In this document: positions 34,401 through 46,488 of the stretch, piece by piece
Layout of the letters: each line of letters begins with the position of its first letter
How positions within the stretch are numbered: the stretch's first letter is position 1
NCBI GenBank assembly: GCA_036250225.1
Contig: JAPZLL010000002.1
Coordinates: forward strand, 682,001 to 746,000
DNA: 64,000 bases
Reading direction: 5' to 3'
Source of the DNA: Cercophora sp. LCS_1
Lineage: Eukaryota > Ascomycota > Sordariomycetes > Sordariales > Lasiosphaeriaceae
Made by a program: the position numbers and the translations under genes
The notes under the pieces: model-generated
Database searches by the model: none
What the model was told of the DNA's origin: nothing
What the model saw: the letters and a program-made list of their open reading frames with translations, nothing else

Positions 34401-36934
34401 CATCGGCTGGATTTGGTGTGCGGTCTTTTTTGTCGCCAACTTGTCTGGAATGGTGGTGGTTCTGCCCCCTTTTGCCAGCTGGTCAGCAGCTAGGTGAGGA
34501 CCTCGCATTTTTATGTGGCCGACCACGATAGTGCTGGTTATCGTGAAACTTTCCTCTTGAACAAAACAGCGATGGGGTCCCCTCTGGTTGATGGATGGGC
34601 GAGCAGCAAATGAGTGTTTTTCCCTCGTGCTGCGTGAGCCACCGAGCAGAGAGGTAATAGGCTGGGACGGGTGGTGGGTTATGCCAAGATGTCGGGGAAC
34701 GATGCCAGACTTACTCGATGGACATGTCGCCGATCAGAAGCGGCCCGACGAGGAGCGCCGTCAGCCACATTGATGTGTCTTTGTGGTGTCTGGCAACGAT
34801 GGACGGACGGAGGGATCTGAGTGACGCAAGATGAATTTCCTGCTGTCCCATGTAGACAAGGTGGAAGGAGGTGTGATGTTGAAGACGTTGGCGCAAATTG
34901 CCGCTGGACCAACATTGAACAGGGGTATGGGATGGGATGGCGGTGCCGTCACGATCATCTGCGGTGGCCAATGTTTCGACGTGTCGCCTGGGCCCTGTGC
35001 TTTCTCACAGGGAAAACCCCCCGATCCGGATCCCTCTTTGGGGTTGCAGCCTTACGCCGCAGGAGAGCGGCTTGGACGGGTAGGGTCATTTCAAAAAAGA
35101 ATCCTCTCGGGATGGGAAGATGTGTTGGGACGGGAGCTTGGGATTGGGTGTTGGAAGAAGACCCCGTACCTGTCTTAGACGACGCGAAAATTGCAGCGGT
35201 CACAGGACAAAGATGGACAGCGAGATATGTAAACTTGGTATCGGTAAAGGGGGGTATGGGTGGAGAGACGAGACTCAGCAAAGCGCACACATCGTGATGC
35301 CTGGCGGTTTGTGTTGGGAAGGCGGGACGTCGGAGATACACAAGGTGGTGATGACTGGTGGGCTGGCCTGGGGCTAATAAGAGGGAGAGCAAGAGAATGG
35401 ATGGCTAGGGCGGAGTACATGGCGCATGTATCTTGGGTTTGCTCTTTCGCTTTCTTCCATTTTATTGTTCCCCGCCGCCGCACCCCTTTCAGAATGGCGA
35501 GCTACCCCGGATCATGGATGTCTCGCCGTCTGAAGGCGTTCAGATCGACTGTCGGGCCGTCGGTTTCTTGCACACAGAATGCAGCGGGTTTGCAGTTAAT
35601 TTTCGGGGTTGCCCAGCCTTGACTCGCTGGGTGAGATGGACGTGTGCGCATCTCCAGTTTGGGTCAACGGCCGGCAGGAGCGAGCCAGCGGCATCCCGGC
35701 TTTGCTAAAGCGTGCAAATGTTACCTAGCCTTCTCAAGTCGCGCCGGCCCGCAAGATGCAAGACGTCCCCTGTGAGGTTTCTTTGCTTGCACCGGCCCTC
35801 GACCATGCCACCGCATGCGACGCAAACCGCGTGCCGCGATGGGGTTAAGTGAAAGCAAGTGAGAGCGTCTGTCGTGACTGAGGTCTCGGCGGGCTCGCAG
35901 TTGGTACCTCGCGGCCTGCGGTTCGCGGCTGGGGGTGGAGAGGGAATGGGAGCGGATGGGGTGAGGTTGATGAAGAGGTTTTCGTGGCCCAGGTAGCGCA
36001 GAGGTACTGGCAAGGTGGCCGCATGGGGATTTGCCGACGTTGAGCTCTGGTCAATGGCGGGAGTGCGAATCCCTGCAGTACGCGGTATCTACCTCGTGCT
36101 CCACCTGGCAGCGCCCTGGCCCCACTCGCCGGAGAGTGTGTGTTGTGTGCGTGGGCTGGGCTCTGTCCTGGGTTCCAGTTCTCGGCTCTGGTGGTCGAAG
36201 GTTAGGTTGATGGAAAGCCCTGGGCGAGCCCGGGGTGAGGTGCTGAGGGAGGGGAGCGTAGGCATGGCGCCGCCGCCTTGCCCTCTGCAGGCCGAAAGTA
36301 GAGACGTACCGACCTAGCTTGCCTTACCTTCCATCCATCCTTGCCATTTGACGTTTCTCGCCCGTTTCTCCATTATTACCTTCGCCCACATATCTCTCCC
36401 TTCCTTTTTCCTCCTCGCAGCGAACTTGACACATGCAATCCGAGCAGCCCGGTGTTTGCCAACGCTCTTGACTGCTTTTCCCCCTCTGCAGGACAACCGG
36501 CGCACGCAGGCCTCTGCAGTCACGGTTTCCAGCTTTCCATCTACCTGTTCCCCATCCGCGATCGACCATTCATCTCGGCCCTTATATATCGTCGACTGGC
36601 CGTCCCCCAGATCCGCTCGTCTCCCTTTCCTCACCAACTCTGTGCCCCCACCTCACTCATCACCAGCACTTTTCATTTCATCCCGACCTCGTCGACGGCC
36701 GCCGCCAACATCTTGCACGCTTGCACGGGGCGCCGGCACGCTGCCGCCTCGGGCGTATGGGCCAGAACCTGGTCTGCTGCGTCTGCTCTCGTTGTTGACC
36801 CTCCATGTCACGGGTCCCCGTCGCCCTGCTCGCTCACCCATCTTTTGCGAGAAGGGCCGCCTCTCCACCCGCGCACACAACAACGTTTGACGCACCCAGT
36901 CTAGCTTGAGACCGACTTTTCTTTCGGCCGCGCC
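31402..36934. other. 5.5 kb gene-poor interval and long leader of the SNT2-like gene
   Basis: I find no ORF with protein-like composition and no splice pattern that gives one. The shared region lies between head-to-head genes (helicase on minus, SNT2-like on plus). Short tandem units occur at about 33165-33182 (GACTTTGA-type) and GC-rich CCCG repeats at about 32472. From about 36300 the plus strand becomes C+T rich, typical of a fungal 5' leader; overlapping ORFs at 36341-36904 and 36348-36890 look like by-products of that composition. The rest may be regulatory DNA, non-coding RNA or an old decayed element. Confidence 0.5.
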
Positions 36935-39900
36935 ATGAAATCGAACAATGTGAACCACTCCGAGGACCGCCCACCTTCATCAACCCGTTCATCTTCTCTC
37001 GCCAAGGAAGGCACGGGACCAGCAACCTCGTCAACCAAGCAGCAGGCCGCCACTTCTAACACTTCTCCGTCCTCCACCCAGCCCAGGATGGCGGACTCAA
37101 ACCCCGTCTCTGCCCGCAATTCAGAGTCCCCGCAGCCCGCGGATGCCAAAACCGCAGCTGCGGGCTCTCAGGCCGCCTCCAAGAATGGAGCTGGTGAGAC
37201 GGCCTCACCTTATGGGACGCGCTCACGGAATCGCAACGGCGGCGCGCGCCCAAACTACGCCGAAGACAAGGACATTGACATGGACTTGTTTGATGGCTAC
37301 AACGACAAGAAGGACGATGAGTCCCGAAAAACTCTCACCAGACAAGCGTCTTTTTCCAATGCGGCAGCCCAAGCGGTGGCCCCGCGCTCGGGCAATGGCT
37401 CATCTCGAAAACCACTTCCGTCGGATGACACCAAGCACCAAAGCAGCACATTGCAAAGCAGCACCGCCAAAGATCACCCCAACGCCCAATCTCAGCTGGC
37501 AAACTCTGCGCCAGCCAACACCACCACTAATGGCACCACGACCAAATCAAAAAAGCGCAAAGCTGAACCAGCGGCAACGACCACCAGCGGCAACAGCAAC
37601 CAGACGGCGGCGTCATCATCAAATGCGCACTCATCAGGCGCGCAGAGACGTGGAGCCGGGTCTCACGGCGGAAATGGTGTTGGCAATGCCAACGGCAATA
37701 AGGCCGGCGGCGGCGCTAGAGACGGCGGCTATGGCGAGAGCAATCTCCTGACTTTTGAAAATTCCGGAGCCAAGCTCAAGAATGGCAAAATGGTGGCCGA
37801 CGACGGCACGGTGCTGGAAGTAAATGGTGAGCTGGCCCTTTTCCTCTATGCAATGGCTGAGCGCTGACATTGGCTGCAGATCACGTCTACCTGGTCTGTG
37901 AGCCGCCCGGGGAGCCATACTATCTCGGGCGCATCATGGAGTTCTTGCACGTCAAGAACGACGCCTCCAAGCCGATTGACGCGCTGCGGATCAATTGGTA
38001 CTACCGGCCCAAGGATATCGGGCGCAAGGTGCAAGACACGCGACTAGTTTTCGCCACGATGCACTCGGACATCAGCCCGTTGACGTCGCTCCGCGGCAAG
38101 TGCCAGATCCGGCACAAGGCCGAGATTCCGGACATGGCGGCGTACAAACGTGAGCCCGACAGTTTCTGGTACGAAAAACTGTATGACCGCTACATCCAAA
38201 AGAACTACGAGGTTATTCCCACGGCGCAGATCATCAACGTGCCCGAGCACGTCAAAAGGGTGTTGGACGAGCGCTGGAAGTACATTTTGGTGGAGCAGGG
38301 CCGGGGCAAGGAGCTGACCAGTGCCGTCAAGACGTGCAAGCGATGCAGCGGCTACTGCGCCAGGTAAGTCAACTTTCTTTGTGCATAGGTGCACTGGCCC
38401 AGCCCGCATCTCGCATCTGATTTGCGGGCGGGCCAGGGCGGGCATGGATGGCCGGGTGGGGCTCCGCTGACACATCAAACAGCAACGATTCGGTCGACTG
38501 TGCCGTGTGTCAACACACGTACCACATGAACTGCGTCAAGCCACCCCTGCTCAAGAAACCTTCGCGTGGCTTTGCCTGGTCGTGCGCCGCATGCAGTCGC
38601 GCCCAGGAGAGGAAGCTCGAGGCCCGCAACACGCCCAACACCAACGCCAACCACGAGGCCGACGAGGAGGAGTTTCTCGACGACGACGAGGATGACGGCG
38701 CCGCTTGTGGAGTCGATACCGGTCGGACAAGCCGCACCAGCCCGGATGAGGAGCACCAGCCAGCGACGGCCGAGCAGATTTACCACGCCAGCCTGTGGCC
38801 CTATCGTTATTTGGGCATTCACTGCAAGGTTGAGGATGCCTTGGACTATGATGACCGCATCTTCCCGCGTGCCAGTACCCGGCTAGGACCACGTCATCAA
38901 GCTGTGGTGCTGCCTTGGCCGGGCCGCCCGGTCGAGTATGTGAAGCCGCTTGAGGTCAAAAAGAACGGAAGGAAGAACGAGAAGCTCAGCAAAGAGACCC
39001 TGGCTGCACTTGAGGCCGAGCGCGTGAAGCGAGAGAACCGCCCGAAGTGGGTCCAAGATGAGCCGCCCGGATGGGTACAGCGCGGCGGCGACGACACGGT
39101 GACGGTCTCGTACAAGCCGCCCGAGGACTGCGGTGTCCAGATGTCAGGCGAGGCCATTGATGATTACATGGCCACGGCTAGATCGATGGCCGTCAGCCTC
39201 GGCTTGCCTCCGCGCTCGACAAACCTCCAGGATGTTGCTCGAGATGCACTCTACCGCAGCATGTTTGATCCGGCCGAGGCGCTCAAGGAGCTTCGAAGGA
39301 CGCCAAAAGCGGACTTCAAAGAGCCTGAGTTGACCCCTGCTGAGCAGAAAAAGTTTGAGGAGGGAGTTGCCAAGTTTGGCTCGGAGCTGCACAGCGTTAT
39401 GAAGCACGTGAAAACCCTGAGCCCGGCGACGGTGACCCGCTACTATTATACCTGGAAGAAGACAGAACGAGGCAAGCAAGTTTGGGGCAACTATTCTGGG
39501 CGAAAGGGGAAGAAAGATGCCAAAAAGGCAGAGGCGGCAGCCAACAAGATGGCCGATGATGTTGCCGATGACCATGATGATTCCGCATTCGACACCGATA
39601 AGGCCCGTGACAAGAAGAAGGGATTCATGTGCAAATTCTGTAGCACCAAACATTCACGCCAGTGGCGCCGAGCTCCTAACGCTTCGGCCACCCTTGTGAC
39701 TGAAAACGGTGGGCGCAACTCAAACAAGGACAAAAACGGCCAGTACATCCAGGCTCTGTGTCGGAGGTGCGCGGAGCTCTGGAGACGATATGCCATCCAG
39801 TGGGAGGATGTGGACGAGGTGGCCAAGAAGGTTGCTCAAACAGGTGGCCGTGGGTGGCGGCGCAGAGTCGACGAGGAGCTTTACAAGGAACTTCTCGCCG

Positions 39901-42256
39901 CAGACGAAATGATGAATAACACGCGATTTTCGACACCCGATCCCGTCGTCAGTGCGAGCCCTGCTGGTTCTCAGCTGGCTGGCCAAGAGCCGCCTCGCAA
40001 GAAACTCAAGGGCTACGCTGAGAAGGATCCCGATCTGACAACTTCGGAAGCAGGCAGCGTTACTGGAGTGCCAGCATCCAAGAAAAAGGAGAAAGTCGCA
40101 GAGAAGCCGCAACCGCCTCCGGCCCCGGAAATTCCCAAGCCGCGAACACTGCCTTGTGCTATTTGCCGCGAGATGGAACCCTTGGGGGATCAACACTTGT
40201 CGTGCAAGGAATGCCGCCTCACCGTGCACCGGAACTGCTATGGCATCATTGACAACCGCGCTCCTGGAAAATGGACTTGCGATATGTGTCTGAATGACAA
40301 GAGTCCCCAGGTGTCGATTGTAAGTCTTATTTATGCCCCTGCCTGTACCTTGCTAACAGGCCTCAGCATTACAAATGTGTGCTTTGCCCAGTTGAGTACA
40401 CTGAGCACGATTTCGTGGAGCCGCCCAAGATCTCGCACAAGAAGAAGACAGAAAGGGATCGTGAGCGAGAACGGCAAGAGCGCGAAACGGCGCGAGAGGT
40501 GGCCGACTACTATCGCAAAAAACAGGAGGAGATGAACCGGCCGGTCAATCCCCGCGAGCCCCTGAAGCGAACCGCCGACAACAATTGGGTACACGTCACC
40601 TGCGCGGTCTGGACACCAGAGATCAAGTTTGGGAATGCCAAGGCTCTAGGGCCGAGCGAGGGCGTGCCTCTGGTTCCACGGGCGAGATATGCAGAGACCT
40701 GCAAGGTTTGCAAGACGGATGGGGGCGCTTGTGCGAGCTGCCACCAATGCCGGGCGACGGTCCACGTTGAGTGCGCCCATCAGGCCGGCTACACTCTCGG
40801 CTTCGACATTACGCCCGTGAAAGGCTCACGACGCGAACAGTTCAACATCGTGTCCCTCAATGGCGAGAGCGGGACGATGACGGCGGCGGTCTGGTGCAAG
40901 GACCACGCTCCCAAGACAGCGGTGCACTTGATGAATGAGATTGTCGACGAGAGTGGCATGAACGCACTGCAGCTCTATGTCCAGAACTACAAGCAGGCCG
41001 ACTTGACGCTGACTGGATGTGCAAGAAAGGCAAACCAGATCACGGTCGCCTCTAAGATGTCGACAACTTCTTCGCCTCCACTTGCGAACCGGCGAGTGTC
41101 TACGACGACCATGGTCAACGGTGGTCACTGGTCCGACGACGCGCCACAGTCCGACGAGAAGATTTGCCTGACGTGCAACTCGGACACCAGCCCGAAATGG
41201 TACCCCATCGATCGAGACCAAGAAAGCAAGCTCGTCAACGGGCACCACGGATCATTGGGGTCTGAGGCGCAGAAGTTCGTTGATCAGAGGTGTTTCCAGT
41301 GCCACAAGTGCAAGAAGGCAGGAAGGCAACTTGTCCCGCCCGTGCAACCCAAAGAGCCGACGCCGCCGGCAGACCCTCCTCGGCAAGTTTCACAACCACC
41401 AGTGGCTGTCTCAAACCAGCTCGTCGGCCCACCCGAGCTGCGTCCCGCAAGCCGACCGTATGCCTGGTCGCCCCCGCAAAGTGTTGGCGCTCCTCTGGCT
41501 GTTCAACCCGCCCCTCTCCAGGCGCCCATCGTGCCTCTACAGGCACCTCTGATCCCGCCAACCGTTCAAGGCCCGCCCCCGGCGGCTCCGCCACCTCCGG
41601 CTCTACCGCCGACCATTGCTCCGAGGGGAGCGTCGATGCAAGCACCACAGTACGGCCCGGCTAATAGACAGCCGTACAACGAGTGGCATCGGTCTTCGAG
41701 CAGCCACGGGCCCCCGCCGCTTCACCCAGGCCGCGATATGAACGGCGGTCCGTCGCCACCGCCGCCGCCCAGCGCCATGCCTCCGCTGGCACCACCTAAC
41801 CACCTGCGACCGCCGCCTCTCTCCATGACACACGGACCACCGCCCACGCAAAACGGGCATAATAGCCACATAGCCCAGCCACCACCGTATGTCAACGGAC
41901 AAATGCCACCATCGCCGCGGCGTCACAGCGGCCCGTCAACACTGACCAACGGCGTGCCGTATATGTCGCCGCACCCGTCCCACCATCACGGACCCCCCGA
42001 CCTCCGGTCCCACCCCCATCACATGGCGATGAACCAGATCCCACCTGTTGTTCCTGGCCCCGCTGCACCAGAACTGCAGCAGCCGCCCAACTTTCTGCGG
42101 CCGATGCTCCATCACCCGCCACCCCATCACGCGAGTGCCCCTGCGCTGCGAGACTCTCTCTCTATGGCCCGTGAGCAAAGCAACCCACCACCTCCACGAG
42201 AGAACAGGGCTAGCGCCGCGAGCGCGAGCCCGTCGCTACGGAACCTGCTCAGTTAG
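36935..42256 (+). CDS. snt2: SNT2-like chromatin regulator (BAH, PHD, SANT, GATA-type fingers)
   Basis: Four exons, 36935-37826, 37880-38363, 38483-40319 and 40367-42256, give 1700 residues. A disordered Ser/Ala-rich N-terminus (about 300 residues) is followed by a BAH domain (about 298-445: HVYLVCEPPGEPYYLGRIMEF). PHD1 spans about 448-510 (CAVCQHTYHMNCVKPP). A SANT-like domain lies at about 740-790 (EEGVAKFGSELHSVMKHV) and a GATA-like finger at about 840-890 (CKFCSTKHSRQWRRAP). PHD2 is at 1015-1065 and an extended PHD at about 1070-1260 (WVHVTCAVWTPEIKFGN). A second GATA-like finger (CLTCNSDTSPKWYP) precedes a 300-residue Pro-rich tail. Yeast Snt2 binds histone H3 and joins Ecm5/Rpd3 complexes; the S. 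pombe form sits in the Lid2 complex. This is therefore a nuclear histone reader and regulator. Confidence 0.93.
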
Positions 42257-42577
42257 TAGCATTGAGCAGCTGTACTATAGTTATTTGTACACTTTCGAGG
42301 CATTCTAGAGTTTTCCTTGATGTCACTGCACAGCCGCCCAGCGAGCTTTGTCTTTGTCAGAGGCGGCATTATCTGGTATAAAAGGGAAGGCATGCTACAG
42401 GGAGTTGCCTCAGGAGTTCAGGAAATGGTTTGTTCGGGATCATTGGGACCTGTGTGGCAAAAGCGCAATTCCCCGCCCTAGTCAGGGCACGCGTGTGGGC
42501 ATTGCTTTTACTCCAAGGCAATTATTGCCTTTGCTAGACATAACACACTGCATAAAATACCTACACGGTTTTGATAA
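42257..42577. other. Convergent 3' spacer
   Basis: 321 bp between the SNT2-like stop and the cytosine deaminase stop on the other strand. Probably both 3' UTRs. It contains a TATAAAAGG-like string at about 42376 on the plus strand, of unknown relevance. Confidence 0.5.
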
Positions 42578-43249
42578 TCACGTTGTTTTCGTGGCTGCCT
42601 CTTTTGAGTGAACCCGCTCGGTAACGCCAATGTCCTCGTTCCTACGCTCAATGAATACGTAGTGGCAATCGCCGATGCAGAAACGTACCACAAGTCAGGT
42701 TTCTCTGTAATGAATTGTGTCATTAGCTCATGGCATTCTTTGGAGTCCACCACGATCACTTCCACGGCTCGTTGCTTGAGATAGGCCTCGCCGCCGAGAA
42801 AGGTGCGATTCTCGCCAATCACAACGCGCGATATCCCGTAGAGTAGACAGGCGCCTGTGCACATGTCGCAGGGGGAAAGGGTTGTGTACATGGTGCTGCC
42901 GGCGTAGGCGCTCGCTGGGAGACGGCCCGAGTTGTAAAGGGCTGAGGTTTCGCCCTGAAATTCGTTAGGGAGAATGATATTTGAAAAATTGAAGAAATGT
43001 AAAGGCATGATGCGCCAAAGCAAGGGGAGGAGAGTGACTACATGGTGGATTGGTGACCCGAGCTGGACGCGCATGTTGTGGCCCTGGCCGAGGATAGTTC
43101 CGTCTTTGGAAACGAGGGCGGCACCGATCTGGGCTGTGTTAGTGGTGGCTTGGTGAGTCTGGAGGTTAAATACTGACTGGAATACCGCCTTCGTTGTAGG
43201 ATAGCTTTGCTTCCTCGAGGGCGATGGCGAGTCCGGCGGCGTCATCCAT
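42578..43249 (-). CDS. fcy1: Cytosine deaminase (Fcy1 type)
   Basis: Four exons, 43249-43178, 43128-43042, 42954-42689 and 42641-42578, give 162 residues, close to yeast Fcy1 (158). It converts cytosine to uracil in pyrimidine salvage and activates the antifungal 5-fluorocytosine. The zinc site is visible: H53 with catalytic E55 (HHGETSALYNSGR), then C82 and C85 (LSPCDMCTGACLLYG). IGAALVSKDGTILGQGHNMR and GENRTFLGGEAYL match Fcy1 closely. Exon 4 encodes the tail LWNEDIGVTERVHSKEAATKTT; the WNEDIG join is the family C-terminus, which supports the last splice. Transcribed divergently from prohibitin-2. Introns are 49, 87 and 47 bp. The start MDDAAGLAIALEEAKLSYNEGGIP is short, as in homologues. 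Cytosolic dimer expected from the family. Confidence 0.93.
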
Positions 43250-43758
43250 AGTTGAACAGTGAAGGTGTAAGTGCTTCTGCGTCGTTCGGATGCCCCAGCG
43301 ATTGATAAAGTCAGGTCACAGTTGAACAAGGTGATACAACAACAGTGCAGCAAAGAAGAAGAAGAGTGGATTGTCTATGCTAATATCCGGAATAATTTCT
43401 GTACAACTAGACAGCCTTCTGATATCCATAGAAAGACCAAACTAGCAACTTTCCCAGCTTTGACAAGGATGTGTAGTTGGGCGACAGACAGGCCTGACGT
43501 GAAGTGGAGCAGGGTTAGAGGTCTTAAATCCGGGGGTGGCCCGCGCTTGCTTCGGCCCAAGCTCCGAACCACACGTGATGACGCCAAGTCCAAACCGCCT
43601 CAATTTGTCCGTTCATCGACGCAAATCTGGATCCACACTTGCCAGGCTCTGAGAAAGCTCACGACAGCTCAAGCTTGCAAAGCTCCCTTTCTCCACCACC
43701 ACCACGTCAACGAAACGAAAGCGGTCACCGTCGCTAAACCACACAGCAGTTTTTCAAC
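43250..43758. promoter_or_regulatory. Divergent spacer between fcy1 (-) and phb2 (+)
   Basis: A 509-bp spacer carrying both promoters. Plus-strand sequence just before 43759 ends TTTTTCAACATGG, a good fungal start context. No TATA box evident. Confidence 0.5.
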
Positions 43759-44819
43759 ATGGCGAACCGCAACCCATTTCAGGATTACTACAACCGCATG
43801 CAACAGGTTACCCGCACCGCTGGTGGCGGCCCCGGCGGTTTCCGTGGTCCTCCCGGTCGCGGCGCCTTCGGAGCCTTTGGGAGCTTGCTCCTCCTCGGTG
43901 GCGGTGCTCTTGTTTTTCAGAATGCGTTGTTCAACGTCGACGGTGGTCACAGGGCGATCAAGTACAAGAGATTGAGTGGTGTGAGCAAGGAGATTTACAC
44001 AGAAGGTGTGCTTGATATACCCAGGGAAGGGAAAATGGGGATCATGGGGGGGTTGGTTGCTGACAGTTGGGGTGGTGGTTTGCAGGCACACATTTTATGA
44101 TTCCGTGGTTTGAGACGCCAATCACATACGATGTCCGCGCAAAGCCGAGAAACGTGTCGTCCCTCACCGGAACCAAGGACTTGCAGATGGTCAACATTAC
44201 TTGCCGTGTGCTTTCGAGGCCCGAGATCGCCCACTTGCCGCAGATTTACAGGACGCTCGGCACCGACTACGATGAGCGTGTTCTCCCTTCGATCGTGAAT
44301 GAGGTTCTCAAGAGCGTGGTGGCCCAGTTCAACGCCAGCCAGCTGATCACGCAAAGAGAAATGGTTGCAAAGCTGGTCCGCGATAACCTCTCCAGGAGAG
44401 CCGCGCGGTTCAACATCCTGTTGGACGATGTGTCGTTGACGGTAGGTTTCGCTGTCGTGTGATGTTGGAAGCAGCGGCTGACTTGGTTGCAGCATCTTGC
44501 TTTCTCCCCCGAGTTCACAGCGGCCGTTGAGGCTAAGCAGGTCGCACAACAAGAGGCGCAACGGGCAGCGTTCGTCGTCGACAAGGCGCGTCAGGAGAAG
44601 CAGGCCATGGTTGTCAAGGCACAGGGTGAGGCACGATCTGCTGAGCTCATTGGTGACGCTATCAAGAAGAGCAAGTCGTATGTGGAGTTGAAGAAGCTGG
44701 AGAATGCCAGACAAATCGCCAGCATCATGCAGGAGGCGGGCGGCAGGAACCGACTACTCCTCGACTCCGAGGGCCTTGGTCTGAATGTGTTTGACGACAA
44801 GCCGAGCGAGAAGAAGTAA
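43759..44819 (+). CDS. phb2: Prohibitin-2, mitochondrial inner-membrane scaffold subunit
   Basis: Three exons, 43759-44005, 44086-44441 and 44493-44819, give 309 residues, the expected Phb2 length. The N-terminus is short, with Gly/Pro-rich residues followed by one hydrophobic segment (GAFGAFGSLLLLGGGALVFQNALF) that anchors the protein in the inner membrane. The SPFH/prohibitin domain runs from about 55 to 220 (VDGGHRAIKYKRLSGV, THFMIPWFETPITYDVRAKPR, GTDYDERVLPSIVNEVLKSVVA). The C-terminal coiled coil (AKQVAQQEAQRAAFVVDKARQEK) pairs with Phb1 to form the ring complex that supports membrane-protein turnover and cristae. It ends LNVFDDKPSEKK. Two introns (80 and 51 bp). No oddities. Confidence 0.97.
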
Positions 44820-45355
44820 GACAAGGGTGTTTCGTTTTCTTTTCGAGCGTGACGGAGAATCTCCACTGTATGTTTAGGGACTGGATGAACGGATGGTCGG
44901 GGAAAGCCGAGTGTACAACAACATCAATACCAATGGCCAAAGGCAGTGTTTGACTGGCCAAGTGGTGAATTAGCATTACCCTGCGAAAAGAGCCCATTAG
45001 CGGGGCGAGTTGATACCTGACATCCCATGGGTTTAGGCGTCCGTCTTTCTATCTCTCCTCGGAATGATATCGTAAATTCCATCCACTGGATGCCTCATGT
45101 AAGCTCTCACCTCAGCCCCACACGCGACATTCGCGCAGCCCTTTCTCGATTCACCCCACTACCCCGCATCATCCGTCGCTTGCGAACCAAGGCTCCCACT
45201 CCCGAATCCTTGGCCGCCTGCTTGCGCAAACTTACCACAGCAAACTCCAAACTCTCTGTTGACAAACCTCTAGGTTGACAGCTCGCACAAAACCGACCCT
45301 CGAACACAAACGCCCACACATTCGCATAACACATCCTCTGACTAACCCAGCCAAA
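44820..45355. other. Spacer between phb2 and rub1
   Basis: 536 bp between two plus-strand genes; the first part is the phb2 3' UTR. From about 45100 the sequence is C-rich like a leader. No further gene seen. Confidence 0.5.
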
Positions 45356-45790
45356 ATGCAACTCAAGTTCGTAGTTCCCTCCCTTCCCATCCTCACTCCT
45401 CACCAGACTTACCCACCCCTTCTAGAATCCGTACCCTCACAGGTCGCGAGATCGAGCTCGACGTCGAGCCCACCGACAAGGTTCCATTCCCCGTTCAACC
45501 CCTCCGAAACCAACACCAAACCTAACCAAACAACAACAGGTCGCCCAAATCAAAGAGAAAGTCGAAGAGAAGGAAGGCATCCCTCCCGCGCAACAGCGCT
45601 TGATCTATGGCGGCAAGCAAATGTAACTACCCCTTACCCTCCCTCCCTCCAGTCCCAGGGTACGCCTTGAGTCAAAGTACGCTAACAAGACCCCAACCGA
45701 AACAGGACCGACGATAAGACGGCAGCAGAGTACCAGCTCGAGGGCGGCTGCACCCTCCATCTCGTCCTGGCGCTTAGAGGAGGGCGGTAG
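45356..45790 (+). CDS. rub1: NEDD8/Rub1 ubiquitin-like modifier
   Basis: Four tiny exons, 45356-45366, 45426-45480, 45540-45622 and 45706-45790, give 77 residues. No single ORF shows it because three introns (59, 59 and 83 bp) break it. The protein begins MQLKIRTLTGREIELDVEPT and ends LHLVLALRGGR. The ubiquitin fold, Lys48-equivalent region (GGKQM) and LRGG tail are present. Residue 72 is Ala, the residue that distinguishes NEDD8 from ubiquitin (Arg72) for its E1. One extra residue (Arg77) follows GG and must be removed by a hydrolase before conjugation. NEDD8 activates cullin-RING ligases. Introns 1 and 2 start GTTCGT and GTTCCA, weak donors, yet only these joins restore the family sequence. 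The start context is GCCAAA-ATG. Confidence 0.95.
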
Positions 45791-46488
45791 AGAAGACACT
45801 ACGCGAGGGGACGCACACATATCGCATAGAGCGAGTACGGGTATCGGCTTTTTGAGTTGGTTGGGCAAACAACGGCAACAAACGGGATGAGAGGAGCAGT
45901 AAGAGGTAGCATTTGCTATCTATGTTTCTTTTGGCTATGGAAGTGCGAAAGGGGGCTTACGCACACGACACACGAATCTTTTGTGGGCGGGGATTTGATG
46001 TGTTGTTTGCGCGTCTCGGCGGGGGATTTTATAACTTTAGATGGGCTGAGACGGAGGAGAGGAGGCGAGCAAGGCTAGGCAGGCAGAGACAATGAAATGT
46101 GCCCTGAATGGGGTGGTTTACAAGGGTTGGTTTAGGTGTTGCCTGTTGTGTGCTTGGTTTTTCGTCTTGGTGGGTTTGGGTTAGTGACGGGCGAGCTGGG
46201 GGAGAAGGTGGGAGTTGCTCTGTATTATCACTCTTGAGCTTTACTCCTTGTATGGTCGTTACGTACCGAGGATTACAAGAGTTGCACAATTGACTAGTCA
46301 CAGCAAACAAGATCACCAGAAGAGCATTATTCGTACCAAAGTCGATCCATTATTTCATCTATCGCTCCCATAAACGCCCAGTGGACCCTGTCCACGATGC
46401 TAACCGTGGGTATCTTGAACGACGACCGAACTCCCATCCATGCTCAAACAAACAGAAACTTTCCCTCCCAGCGCAAACACGTTGCCAC
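45791..46488. other. Convergent 3' spacer
   Basis: 698 bp between rub1 (+) and elongin A (-), presumably mostly 3' UTR. Nothing else recognised. Confidence 0.5.

Noticed and set aside
34332..34526. Minus-strand ORF with a phrase like a retroelement RNase H motif (GHIKMRGPHLAADQLAKGG)
   Set aside because: Only one short phrase resembles the motif, the other catalytic residues are not visible, and no reverse transcriptase or terminal repeats lie nearby.
36341..36904. 187-codon ORF upstream of the SNT2-like gene
   Set aside because: It and a same-length ORF in another frame both arise from a C+T-rich leader; no domain, and composition tracks the base bias.
42374..42384. TATAAAAGG string as a promoter
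   Set aside because: It lies in a convergent 3' spacer and points into the antisense strand of the cytosine deaminase; no gene fits.
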